64,000 nt of DNA from Flavihumibacter cheonanensis. GTDB lineage: Bacteria; Bacteroidota; Bacteroidia; Chitinophagales; Chitinophagaceae. Both the position numbers and the translations under genes were made by a program. Under the pieces are notes generated by a model. That model searched no databases and was not told where the DNA came from. It worked only from the letters and a program-made list of their open reading frames with translations. Location of the stretch: assembly GCF_022352215.1 (NCBI RefSeq), contig NZ_JAKRWF010000007.1, forward strand, positions 1 to 64,000. The letters run 5' to 3'. Positions 26,272-35,054 of this stretch are shown in pieces; positions within the stretch are counted from its first letter, which is position 1; each line of letters opens with the position of its first letter.

Positions 26272-26298
26272 TAGTTACTAGATTGTTATATTGAATAT

Positions 26299-26329
26299 AA
26301 AAAGAAAAGCCCAATCTACGGATTGAGCT
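26299..26329 (-). terminator. Terminator of the L,D-transpeptidase gene
   Basis: On the minus strand AGCTCAATC pairs with GATTGGGCT (26308-26329, one mismatch, 4-base loop), followed by a T-rich tail (TTTTCTTTTT). It lies about 40 bases after the stop at 26372. Confidence 0.8.
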
Positions 26330-26371
26330 CTTGCCTAGGGGTGTCCAAACCAGCCTTTGTCTATGTCCAAG

Positions 26372-27154
26372 CTAAACGTTCAAAATCTTTGATGAATTCA
26401 GGTATTTCTTTGATGGGTGATAGATAAACAAACAGGAACCCTGCTTAATCGTTTCTATAATTTTTGGTGCATGTTCCCGGGGAACTGCCGGACATCCATA
26501 ACTTCTTCCGGTCATTTTGTTCGACTTGAGAAAATCCTTGCCAACATAATCTGATCCATGTACAACGATATGACGTGCCAGGGCCTTATCGTTAATTCCT
26601 CTTTCCAGTCCGTCAATTTTTAATGACAATCCATGCTCACCGTAATAAGTTGAACGGGTTACATAAAATCCAAGGCTGCTTTGGTGAGATTCCGGGCGAT
26701 TGGAAAAACTACGGGCAAACTCAGAACCTGAGTTACGTCCATGTGCTACAAACGTATGCATCAGTAGTTTTTGCGTTTCCACATCAATGATATACAATCT
26801 CCTGCGTTTAGAAGACTGACTGAAATCACAAATGGACAACACGTCATCCCGCCGGATTTTTCCTTTGGAAAGTAGGTTCTTATATCCTTTCCAGGCAAAT
26901 TGAAAAGCTTGTCGCGATAGTCCCTTGCGTGCCAGTCCCAGGTTGGTATAAATTGAATCCGCTGCAAGCAGCACTGTATCTTTTGCAGGCAATTCAAGTT
27001 TGGGGATAGAAGGTTTTAGTGTGTCTTCAATCGGAAGAGGCCTATAATTAGCGGCCATACTGGTGGTCACATTGCTAGGAACCATCAGATGAATTGACAA
27101 CAGGACAAAAAACACTGTTGCCCTTAGGGTACGTTTGGATATTGTGTAATTCAT
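26372..27154 (-). CDS. Exported L,D-transpeptidase (YkuD_2-type)
   Basis: A 260-residue protein with a long signal (RATVFFVLLSIHLMVPSNVTTSMA). The catalytic part has HIVVHGSDYVG and GRSYGCPAVPREHAP, with the SxGC cysteine as nucleophile and the preceding VHGS histidine, as in the murein L,D-transpeptidase catalytic domain family. LYIIDVETQKLLMHTFVAHGRNSGSEFARSFSNRPESHQSSLGFYVT is the typical first half. It would cross-link or remodel peptidoglycan in the periplasm, or tether lipoproteins. The ATG at 27154 is used; a frame 60 bases longer upstream gives a non-typical N-terminus. Confidence 0.87.
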   Translation of the reverse strand: MNYTISKRTLRATVFFVLLSIHLMVPSNVTTSMAANYRPLPIEDTLKPSIPKLELPAKDTVLLAADSIYTNLGLARKGLSRQAFQFAWKGYKNLLSKGKIRRDDVLSICDFSQSSKRRRLYIIDVETQKLLMHTFVAHGRNSGSEFARSFSNRPESHQSSLGFYVTRSTYYGEHGLSLKIDGLERGINDKALARHIVVHGSDYVGKDFLKSNKMTGRSYGCPAVPREHAPKIIETIKQGSCLFIYHPSKKYLNSSKILNV

Positions 27155-27255
27155 GGACAATTGGATTGTAATAACGGGCGCTATTCTGCAAATAGTGTGC
27201 GTGTTTTTACGCAAAATCCAAAAGAAATCAAAAAACTCAGTTGAAGCGCTGCTTA

Positions 27256-28299
27256 TTAAATTGATTCATTCTCCGTGAACTCTGGAATCTGCTCAGTTTC
27301 AGTAAACTCTAACTGATAAATCCGAATGAGCAGAATAAAAACAGAAATCAGCAGCGGACCAAAAACCAGCCCGATAAAGCCAAATAAATTAATACCCAGG
27401 ATTACTCCGAATACGGTGATTAACGGATGTACATCCCCGATTTTCTTTTGTAACCAGAATCGGAAGATATTATCCGAAGTGCCGATCACACCAAAGCCAA
27501 ATATCAACATTGCTACCCCCATCCATGTATTACCATCTACAAAAAATATAATTGCCAGTGGGATATAAGCGATGGCTGCTCCAATGATCGGGATCATCGA
27601 GCCGATGCAGGTAATCGCAAACCATAAAAAAGGCTCTTTGACTCCCATCAGCAAATAACCTCCTAATCCGATTATCCCCTGGATGATAGCAATCAGCGGA
27701 ATCCCAATTGCATTGGAAAACACAAGAGAGTTAATCTGTTGCTGCAATTGATGCTGATTTTTACGCGACATAGGTAGCCATTGAAAAATATTGTACTCTG
27801 CATTACGCCCCCCCATCAGCATGAAGTACAATATGAAATACATAACCACCAGGGTTGTCAGCGTATTGAAAGTGGCTCCCAGCAGGATTGGAAGTTCCTG
27901 TGCAGCAAGTCCTCCCAGTTTGGACATGGATTGTTCACTGATTAACTGGAAGCCAACTTTTTGTTCGAGGTTTTCAATGAATTTTCCAATAGCCTCCACA
28001 GCTTGCTGCAATTGGATACCTGACCCTTTCAGGCGGTTAACCAGCATACTTATAACTCCTGCTATGGGAAGCACAATAATCATAAATGAAAGCAGCATCA
28101 AAGAAGCTGCTGCCAGCGAAGGTTTCCAGCCTCTGATGACGAGTATGCGCATCCAGCGGTTCATCAGAATAAATAAAGTAAAAGCTCCCAGAACTGCAGG
28201 CAAAAAGGCTCTAAGCTCCAAATAAAGGATGCCGCCCAGCAAGAGCAGCATCAATAAAAAAATAACCTGGCGGAGTTTGTCAGCGTTTAAATAACTCAT
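27256..28299 (-). CDS. AI-2E/PerM family transporter-like membrane protein
   Basis: A 347-residue protein with about eight membrane helices and the family layout: two N-terminal helices, a charged amphipathic stretch (SMLVNRLKGSGIQLQQAVEAIGKFIENLEQ), then IQGIIGLGGYLLMGVKEPFLWFAITCIGSMIPIIGAAIAYIPLAI and VHPLITVFGVILGINLFGFIGLVFGPLLI. Members were first named for AI-2 export, but many are Na+/H+ antiporters or permeases, so substrate is open. It starts 14 bases after the MATE stop and is probably in the same operon. Confidence 0.9.
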   Translation of the reverse strand: MSYLNADKLRQVIFLLMLLLLGGILYLELRAFLPAVLGAFTLFILMNRWMRILVIRGWKPSLAAASLMLLSFMIIVLPIAGVISMLVNRLKGSGIQLQQAVEAIGKFIENLEQKVGFQLISEQSMSKLGGLAAQELPILLGATFNTLTTLVVMYFILYFMLMGGRNAEYNIFQWLPMSRKNQHQLQQQINSLVFSNAIGIPLIAIIQGIIGLGGYLLMGVKEPFLWFAITCIGSMIPIIGAAIAYIPLAIIFFVDGNTWMGVAMLIFGFGVIGTSDNIFRFWLQKKIGDVHPLITVFGVILGINLFGFIGLVFGPLLISVFILLIRIYQLEFTETEQIPEFTENESI

Positions 28300-28313
28300 G
28301 TTCTAATTTACCA

Positions 28314-29738
28314 TTATATGACAACATCTTTCCATCGCCCTTTCAAAAAAAGTAACCAGGCGGCGATGGTAATAGAGGTTTCAGCCACGGGTATGGCGAT
28401 AAAAACGCCAAGTGGGCCAAGTCCTAGTGGTTTGGAAAGGATGTAAGCCAGGGGAATCTGGAAAAACCAGAAACCGACCAGGTTGATACGCGTTGGAGTT
28501 TTGGTGTCTCCTGCACCATTGAACGCATTGGCCATTACCATTCCGATACCGTAAAAAATAAATCCGGCACTCATGATTTGCAACGCCTGGGTTCCAATTC
28601 TTTTCACTTCAGGTTCATGGGTAAAAAAGCCAACAACCCATTCTGCAGCGGCAAAAAACACCAGCATAACTACTCCCATAAAAATGGCATTGTAGCGGGC
28701 GGTAGCATAAACCGACTGAATCGCACGATCCGGTTTTCTGGCACCGAGGTTTTGTCCCACCAGTGTGGCGGCTGCATTGGACATTCCCCAGGCAGGCAGA
28801 ATAAAAAACACCATAATCCGAATGGCGGTCTGGTATCCTGCGGAAGCAGCAGAATGGCCGGTTTCAGCAACCAGCTTAGCCAGGAATATCCAGGAACAGG
28901 ATCCGATAATGAATTGCGCCGTACCCGGAGCTGCAACTTTGAAAAGAGAACGGATTACTTTCCAATCGGGAAGCCAGCTTGCCAGCCTTAGATTTACCAT
29001 CGTATTTCCCCGGAACAGATAATACAACTGGTAGCAAACGCCAATTCCCCGGCCAATTGTGGTAGCCAGAGCAGCCCCAATCAACCCCATTCCTGGTATT
29101 GGCCCCCATCCGAGGATAAGGATTGGGCAGAGAAGGATATTCGCAATATTGGCAATCATCAGGCTTTTCATTGCCATGGACGCATCTCCGGCACCCCGGA
29201 AAATTCCATTGATAAGAAAGAGCAAAGTAATCACCAGGCTGGTGCCCATCATCAACCTGGTATAAGGCGTGCCGATCCGAACTGTTTCCGGTTCAGCACC
29301 CATCCAGCGCAGGATATCAGGGGCCAGTACAAGTCCGATTAAACTAACTGCTACTGCAATACCAATTCCAACGAGGAGAGATTGCATCGCTGCGTGAGCC
29401 GCCCCTTTTTTATCTTTTTCACCTACTCTTCTGGCTACCATAGCAGTTGCTGCCATACTTACACCAATTGCCATGGCATAAACCAGTGATAATACCGATT
29501 CGGTTAAACCAACTGTTTGGATATTGTGCTGACTGTCGGGCAGTTGGCCGACAAAATAAAGATCAACGATGGCAAAAACACTCTCCATGCCCATTTCGAT
29601 AACCATGGGAATGGCCAATAAGAATACCGCCCGGCGAATGCTGCCGTTGGTGTAGTCCTGTTCTTCGCCCCGAAGAGCAGTTTTGATAATGGTCCAGATG
29701 CTACCCAATTTTAAGGTAGCAGAATTATTATTTCGCAT
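28314..29738 (-). CDS. MATE family efflux transporter
   Basis: A 474-residue protein with twelve membrane helices in two repeated halves: GSIRRAVFLLAIPMVIEMGMESVFAIVDLYFVGQL and RSLFKVAAPGTAQFIIGSCSWIFLAKLVAETG, each opening a MATE domain, and MAIGVSMAATAMVARRVGEKDKKGAAHAAMQS in the first half. It exports cationic drugs or organic compounds using Na+ or H+ gradients. The ATG at 29738 fits the family start. A leader with three small hairpins (29790-29847) precedes it and may regulate it. Confidence 0.93.
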   Translation of the reverse strand: MRNNNSATLKLGSIWTIIKTALRGEEQDYTNGSIRRAVFLLAIPMVIEMGMESVFAIVDLYFVGQLPDSQHNIQTVGLTESVLSLVYAMAIGVSMAATAMVARRVGEKDKKGAAHAAMQSLLVGIGIAVAVSLIGLVLAPDILRWMGAEPETVRIGTPYTRLMMGTSLVITLLFLINGIFRGAGDASMAMKSLMIANIANILLCPILILGWGPIPGMGLIGAALATTIGRGIGVCYQLYYLFRGNTMVNLRLASWLPDWKVIRSLFKVAAPGTAQFIIGSCSWIFLAKLVAETGHSAASAGYQTAIRIMVFFILPAWGMSNAAATLVGQNLGARKPDRAIQSVYATARYNAIFMGVVMLVFFAAAEWVVGFFTHEPEVKRIGTQALQIMSAGFIFYGIGMVMANAFNGAGDTKTPTRINLVGFWFFQIPLAYILSKPLGLGPLGVFIAIPVAETSITIAAWLLFLKGRWKDVVI

Positions 29739-29789
29739 TGTATATGTACTATAGAATAACAAATAGCCCGGGAAGGCCAGTTTGAGAAA

Positions 29790-29847
29790 AGAACCTGAGG
29801 GTTCTGTACAGTTGTGATCCGAAAGGATCAGTGCCGGAAGTGCCGGC
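29790..29847 (-). promoter_or_regulatory. Structured leader upstream of the MATE gene
   Basis: Three consecutive perfect hairpins on the minus strand: GCCGG/CCGGC (29833-29847, 5-base loop), TGATCC/GGATCA (29815-29830, TTTC loop) and AGAACC/GGTTCT (29790-29805, CTCA loop). They lie between the SMUG2-like stop and the MATE start. It could be a cis-regulatory RNA or a set of attenuators; no known riboswitch consensus was matched by eye. Confidence 0.45.
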
Positions 29848-29892
29848 TAATTAGAAAATCATAAAACAATCAATAAGAATGCGAAGCTAGTA

Positions 29893-30573
29893 TTATTTTT
29901 TAATGCAATACAAGAGTTCATCCAAATATTGTTGAACGTATGATTGTTTTGCTGAACGGCGATATTGCTGGATAAATCGTGGATGAGGCACCACTCTAAG
30001 CTCATTAAACAGGTTATGCTCATCGTTCAGAGTCTGTAGGAATTTAAGGTTTTTATCGCCCCCAATGCAGATGGCTACCGTCCTGCGGATACCAAAATCA
30101 AGCTGGGCTTTTAACTGTTTAAGCGCATAGGGCCTAATCCTTACCTGCAGCAGCAGATCATCATAATAGTTCAGGTTTTTCCCATCGCGGATAAATCCAA
30201 TCGGGCTGACGGAGCCCAGGTAAAATTGGCTGAAAAATGCAGTAGGGCCACCATATGCGGACACTACCTCATAAATAAATTCAGCGGAAAGTTCGGATGA
30301 ATCTGCCCAGGGATGAGGTATACCAAGCATCTGGGTAAGTTGGCGGGGAGCTGTAAAATTTACACCGGTTATACCAGCCCCCATCCGTCCTGGATTTATC
30401 CCGATCAGCATAGTTCGCTGGTGCTCATCGGCATAATACCTGCTAAAAAAATCCCTGATTACAGCCTGAACAGCCGGGTCTTTATGCGGATAAAGGGGCT
30501 GTACACCGGGTGGTAATCTACCCGGAGGTTTGAACCTGGCAAAGTATGCTATCGCTTTATCAGCGAAGGTCAA
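29893..30573 (-). CDS. Uracil-DNA glycosylase-like protein, SMUG2 type
   Basis: A 226-residue cytoplasmic DNA-repair protein. MLIGINPGRMGAGITGVNFTAPRQL is the glycosylase motif 1 (GINPG) and VPHPRFIQQYRR is the late HP motif, the arrangement of SMUG2-type enzymes (SMUG1 has GMNPGPFG and HPSPRN). In that family these enzymes excise uracil or oxidised pyrimidines. The start codon is TTG at 30573, two bases after the response regulator's stop; no in-frame ATG exists before residue 55, and the conserved N-terminus TFADKAIAYF begins right at this codon. Its coupling to a two-component system is unusual. Confidence 0.8.
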   Translation of the reverse strand: MTFADKAIAYFARFKPPGRLPPGVQPLYPHKDPAVQAVIRDFFSRYYADEHQRTMLIGINPGRMGAGITGVNFTAPRQLTQMLGIPHPWADSSELSAEFIYEVVSAYGGPTAFFSQFYLGSVSPIGFIRDGKNLNYYDDLLLQVRIRPYALKQLKAQLDFGIRRTVAICIGGDKNLKFLQTLNDEHNLFNELRVVPHPRFIQQYRRSAKQSYVQQYLDELLYCIKK

Positions 30574-30574
30574 A

Positions 30575-31216
30575 TCAGTATAAGCTTGGGTTACTATTGA
30601 TGAAATTAACCAGGGCTGCCGTATTCTTTAACTTTAGTTTTTTCAGAATATTATGGCGATGAACTTCCACTGTTTTAAGTGAAATATCGAGTTCGGCAGC
30701 AATCTCCCGGGAAGAATGTCCTTTTTTGATAAACCCGATAATCTGGATTTCGCGGTCGGTCAAACTCTGGATATCCGGCCCCTGTGGTTCTGTTTCGGTT
30801 AATTGCTCTGAGATAATATTGCGGATTTCGTCGCAGATGTATTTATTTCCCTTATCTACTTCCAGGATGGCTTTTACCATTTCCTCGCGACTGCTGTTTT
30901 TGGTTACATAACCATGCGCTCCAACCTGAAGCATTTTTCGTGCATAGGCTGGTTGAGAATGCATGGAAACACCTATGATACGAGTTTCAGGACTCACTTT
31001 CTTAATTTGTTCTGTAGCATCGAAGCCGCTCATGGGAATCATGTTGATATCCATCAACACCACATTGGGTTTCTTTTCGGCGGCCACTTTGATGGCTTCA
31101 TCCGGGTCACCACAATCGGCAATAACTTCAAAACGGTCATCACTTCCAAGGATAAAGCTCCAGGTTTCACGGATAAGTTTGTGGTCGTCAACAATCAGGA
31201 TTGAGACTTTTTTCAT
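30575..31216 (-). CDS. NarL/LuxR-type response regulator
   Basis: A 213-residue protein. The receiver domain has ILIVDDHKLIRE (acidic pair Asp10/Asp11), Asp56 in VVLMDINM as the phosphorylation site, and GVSMHSQPAYARKMLQVGAHGYVTKNSSREEMV. The LuxR-type output helix-turn-helix is LTDREIQIIGFIKKGHSSREIAAELDISLKTVEVHRHNILKKLKLKN. The start overlaps the histidine kinase stop (ATGA), so kinase and regulator are cotranscribed and presumably cognate. It would bind DNA as a dimer upon phosphorylation; the target genes are not evident. Confidence 0.95.
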   Translation of the reverse strand: MKKVSILIVDDHKLIRETWSFILGSDDRFEVIADCGDPDEAIKVAAEKKPNVVLMDINMIPMSGFDATEQIKKVSPETRIIGVSMHSQPAYARKMLQVGAHGYVTKNSSREEMVKAILEVDKGNKYICDEIRNIISEQLTETEPQGPDIQSLTDREIQIIGFIKKGHSSREIAAELDISLKTVEVHRHNILKKLKLKNTAALVNFINSNPSLY

Positions 31217-34200
31217 TCTGGTATTGTTTTTTTAGAGGAATAAGGCAAATCTATAACTAAATGACATCCTTTTCCGGGTGCCGTTATAATTTCTACTTTG
31301 GCATTAAAGATAGCAGCGCGGCTCATAATATTCAACATACCGATTCCTTCTTTTTTCCGGGCCACCTCCGGATCAAAGCCTTTCCCATTGTCTTTGATCT
31401 CCAAACGGGTTAATTGCCGGTGATTGGTAATACTGATCAGCAGGTGGCTGGCATCCGCGTGTTTGAGTACATTATTAGCTTGTTCCTGTATGATCCGAAA
31501 GAACATCAACTTTTCTTTGGCCCTCAAACGTTTTTCTATGTTCTTATCGTATTTGAACTCGGCATGTAATTGTCGCGACAGGGTTATATTTTCGATCAGA
31601 TCGTTAATTGAGGAGATAAGTCCGAGATCGCTCAGGCTTGCCGGCATCAGGGAACGGCTGATTTTCCGGATCTCATTAATTGCATTCATAATGGTATCCG
31701 AACTTCTTTTCAGCATGCTTTCCTGCATGGACGCATCGTTTCGGGCAAGCTCAAGAAAAAGTTTTGCCGTGGTTAACAGCTGATTCACGTTATCATGCAA
31801 TTCCTTTCCGATTTCTGCCCGTTCATTTTCCTGAACATCTACCACTGCTTGTGCAATCTGTTGCTGTTTGTGAATTTCCTGTTGAAGTAGTTTCTCTTCA
31901 AGGAGCTTGCGTTCAGTAATGTCTTCGGTTGATCCAATCATACGGATGACCTTCCCCTTCTCATCATAGAGGCAATAACCTTTATCGATCACAAGCGCAT
32001 AGGTTCCATCTGCTTTCAAAAATCGATATTCTGTCTTGTACAGACCCTTTTTTTCACCGTCCAGGTATTTTTGAATCAGCTTTAAAACACGCTCGCGATC
32101 TTCCGGATGTATTTTATTCTCCCAGTTCAGCGAAGCTCCGGTGTAAAACATTGATGGATAACCAAACAGGGTATTAAAGCCTTCTCCCCAAAAAGAAACC
32201 TGCTCTACTGCATCCCAGTCCCAGATGGCTTCATTGCTGGCTTTGGTGGCAAGCAGATAACGTTCATTACTGATCCATAATTTTTCTGCTGCCTGTTTAT
32301 TTTCAATAATCATGGTCAGCAGATGCGTAAGTCTTCTCAGTACCTCTGTTTCTTCCGTTGATGCGCTGCGGGCATCCAGGAAATAAACGGCGAAGGTTCC
32401 CAGAATTTCGTTTCTAGTACTGATCATTGGAATGGACAGTGTAGCCCGAATGCCCAGGGATTCCGCGCCCTGCCTGGTTGTATCTGCAAGATCGGATGCA
32501 GCAACATCAGGAATGGATACAGGTTTCCTATTAAGTATGGCTCTACCACAGGTAGTCAGTTCTGGTTCCAGGGGTGTATTGTTGGTAAAATCCCAGAATA
32601 ATTTCGGAAGGCTTGGTGCGGCAAGCAGTTCAGCATCTCTCAGGTTGTTTTTAACGATACATACGGCACAGTAAAACCGGTTGCTGATTGTCTCCACACC
32701 CCGGAGTAGGTGATCGGCTATTTTCTGCAAACTGGCCAGTGATCCGGTATGCATCTCAAGCACTTCTTTTTCCAACTGTACCAGCTTCTCCTGTTTTTTA
32801 CGATTGGTTACATCTTTAAAGTAGATAAATAATCCTTCATCATAAGGGAATGCACTTACATCAAACCATTTTTGCAAGGAGTCAATGTGTTGCTCATACC
32901 GAATGGTGGAGTTTTCATTCATGGCAATCTGCAACGACTGAAAACTAAGTGAATCCAGCGCTTCTGGGAAAAGGCTCCACAAATTGGCTCCAACCACCAG
33001 GTTGTTGTTATGCAGCAGTGCTTCCTGGGCAACCGCATTGAACATGGTTATATTAAAGTTCCGGTCTACTGCAATAAAACCATCTGTAATACTGTGCAGC
33101 ATACCAGTAATGCGGTCTGAATAATGCTGCAGGGTTTTTTCGATTTCAATGTATTCAGAAATATTACGCAGACTCACAATGATTCCCTGGATGGTTGGAG
33201 TGGCTATTGCGGAGGCAGCCTTTAATTCCATCCATATCCACTGCTGATCCTTATTTTTAAATTGAATACGAAGTACGAGATCAGAATCTTTCCGATGGAG
33301 TATGGTTTCAATCGCTTTATTAAATACAGCAACCTGTTCCGGATGCACGAGTTCCTTTACTGGCTTACCAATCCAATCCGACACAGTGTAACCCAATTGC
33401 TTTTCGAAACTGGGTGTGGCATTTTCAAGCATCCCGTATTCAGAGATAATCAATACAACATCGAGTGAGTTTTGAAAAAGCGCTTTAAAACGTTCCTCAC
33501 TTAAGCGCAGTTTTTCTTCAGAATGCCTGCGTTCGGTAATATCCCGGCTATTGGTCTGAATAAAAATAAGTTCTCCGTCCTCCATAATTGGTTTGGAAAC
33601 CGACTCCAGCCAAACATAGTCGCCATTCTTTTTTCGTAACCGGAATTGTACCGATGGAGATTCAATACCTTTTGCATTATTATTATGCGCATCCTGAACA
33701 ACTGTTTCAGTTTCTTCGGGATGAATAAAATCATAGGGAGATTTTCCAATTAGTTCTTCCCGGTCGTATCCCAGAATAGATTGTATGGAAGGAGAAATAT
33801 AGATATAGTCGCCATTGGGGCGGTGCAGGCAAATCAGATCGCGGGAATGTTCGGCCAGGAACCTATATTTGGCTTCACTTTTAGCCAGCTCTAGTGCTGC
33901 CTGTTTCTGAAGTCGGATATCCTTAGCCGTTACATGAATCCCGATTGGTCGGCCATTCCGGATTATTACTCTTGAATTTATCTCTACCGGAATTCGTTTC
34001 CCGGATTTGGATATGAATTCAGATTCATAAAATGTATCGGTTGTAACCCCCTCTCTTTTCAGCTTACCCTGTTCAACCGCCTGTTCCAATCTTTCGGGGG
34101 AAAAGAAAATATGTGACCGCTGTCCATGAATTTCCTGCTTATCATATTCCAGCAGGTTTTCTGCCTGTCGGTTAAACGATTGCACCATTCCATCAAAATC

Positions 34201-34986
34201 GATGGTATAGATAATATCATGAGCGTTTTCAAACAGATCCCGATATTGTAGTTCACTTTCCCGGAGATTGTTTTCAAGTTTTTTCGGCTGTGTGATATCT
34301 GTAATCACAATGATCATTCCGCCGTAAGAATTGTCTGCATACCGAACTGGCATGAAGCGACACATATACCAGGAATCATCGTGCCAGGAAGGATATTCCA
34401 CTGAGAATTTCTCCTGACTGATTCTGGCAGTTTTATATGCGTGTAATAGTTTTTCAGAAACCGGTGAAGGGAAACCATTTATAACTTCTTCCAAATCTTT
34501 TCCGAGAAATACTGCAGGTGGCAGAAAAAGTTTATTGATATCGTCAACCCAAAAATTGGCAAATATTCCGTTTTCATCTATTTCAAATACGATATCATGC
34601 AAGGAGGATAAGGTCCTTTCAATTTCATGCAAGCGGTTTTCAGATTCATTTTTTTCATGGGGTGGAAAGCCATACCATCTGTAGCCATCATTTAAAGATT
34701 GTGGTATTATGGTCCAGTAAGCCGGCAATAAGACGCCTGCTTCTTTTCGGATGGAAGCTCTGAAATGAACCGGTTGCCTGGTCTGAGTTGCATGCCGGAG
34801 TAAAGCACTTGAATTGGCATCAAGATGCAACAATTCATCGAGCCGGTTTCTACCGGATTCCATTGCAAAGGAAAGATGCGGCACTAATGAATCGGAAATA
34901 TTCAGGACCCTGGACTCTTCATCGGAATACAACTGGTATGTCAGCTGATTCTGTACAACGGGATGAATGGCAGCGAGGGTGTGCAT
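31213..34986 (-). CDS. Multi-PAS/GAF sensor histidine kinase (HisKA_3)
   Basis: A 1257-residue soluble kinase with no membrane helix. It has about five PAS domains in tandem (about 125-240, 245-365, 370-490, 495-615 and 625-735, each opening with a pattern such as FENAHDIIYTIDFDG), a GAF domain (about 755-905, with ISNRFYCAVCIVKN), and a further PAS/PAC domain (about 915-1035). A coiled coil then leads to HisKA_3 (EIGKELHDNVNQL, phosphoacceptor His1064) and a HATPase with NGKGFD and GIGMLNIM. The many sensors suggest it integrates several small ligands or redox cues. Paired with the overlapping response regulator. Confidence 0.93.
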   Translation of the reverse strand: MHTLAAIHPVVQNQLTYQLYSDEESRVLNISDSLVPHLSFAMESGRNRLDELLHLDANSSALLRHATQTRQPVHFRASIRKEAGVLLPAYWTIIPQSLNDGYRWYGFPPHEKNESENRLHEIERTLSSLHDIVFEIDENGIFANFWVDDINKLFLPPAVFLGKDLEEVINGFPSPVSEKLLHAYKTARISQEKFSVEYPSWHDDSWYMCRFMPVRYADNSYGGMIIVITDITQPKKLENNLRESELQYRDLFENAHDIIYTIDFDGMVQSFNRQAENLLEYDKQEIHGQRSHIFFSPERLEQAVEQGKLKREGVTTDTFYESEFISKSGKRIPVEINSRVIIRNGRPIGIHVTAKDIRLQKQAALELAKSEAKYRFLAEHSRDLICLHRPNGDYIYISPSIQSILGYDREELIGKSPYDFIHPEETETVVQDAHNNNAKGIESPSVQFRLRKKNGDYVWLESVSKPIMEDGELIFIQTNSRDITERRHSEEKLRLSEERFKALFQNSLDVVLIISEYGMLENATPSFEKQLGYTVSDWIGKPVKELVHPEQVAVFNKAIETILHRKDSDLVLRIQFKNKDQQWIWMELKAASAIATPTIQGIIVSLRNISEYIEIEKTLQHYSDRITGMLHSITDGFIAVDRNFNITMFNAVAQEALLHNNNLVVGANLWSLFPEALDSLSFQSLQIAMNENSTIRYEQHIDSLQKWFDVSAFPYDEGLFIYFKDVTNRKKQEKLVQLEKEVLEMHTGSLASLQKIADHLLRGVETISNRFYCAVCIVKNNLRDAELLAAPSLPKLFWDFTNNTPLEPELTTCGRAILNRKPVSIPDVAASDLADTTRQGAESLGIRATLSIPMISTRNEILGTFAVYFLDARSASTEETEVLRRLTHLLTMIIENKQAAEKLWISNERYLLATKASNEAIWDWDAVEQVSFWGEGFNTLFGYPSMFYTGASLNWENKIHPEDRERVLKLIQKYLDGEKKGLYKTEYRFLKADGTYALVIDKGYCLYDEKGKVIRMIGSTEDITERKLLEEKLLQQEIHKQQQIAQAVVDVQENERAEIGKELHDNVNQLLTTAKLFLELARNDASMQESMLKRSSDTIMNAINEIRKISRSLMPASLSDLGLISSINDLIENITLSRQLHAEFKYDKNIEKRLRAKEKLMFFRIIQEQANNVLKHADASHLLISITNHRQLTRLEIKDNGKGFDPEVARKKEGIGMLNIMSRAAIFNAKVEIITAPGKGCHLVIDLPYSSKKTIPE

Positions 34987-35001
34987 ATTTTAAAATTACA
35001 C

Positions 35002-35027
35002 AAAAAAGGTCTGCCCGAGGGCAGACC
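35002..35027 (-). terminator. Terminator after the SurA-like gene
   Basis: GGTCTGCCC (35008-35016) pairs with GGGCAGACC (35019-35027), and on the minus strand six T follow (35002-35007). It lies 28 bases after the surA-like stop and before the histidine kinase gene. Confidence 0.8.
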
Positions 35028-35054
35028 ATCCGCTGATTTCATTAGAATATTGTA

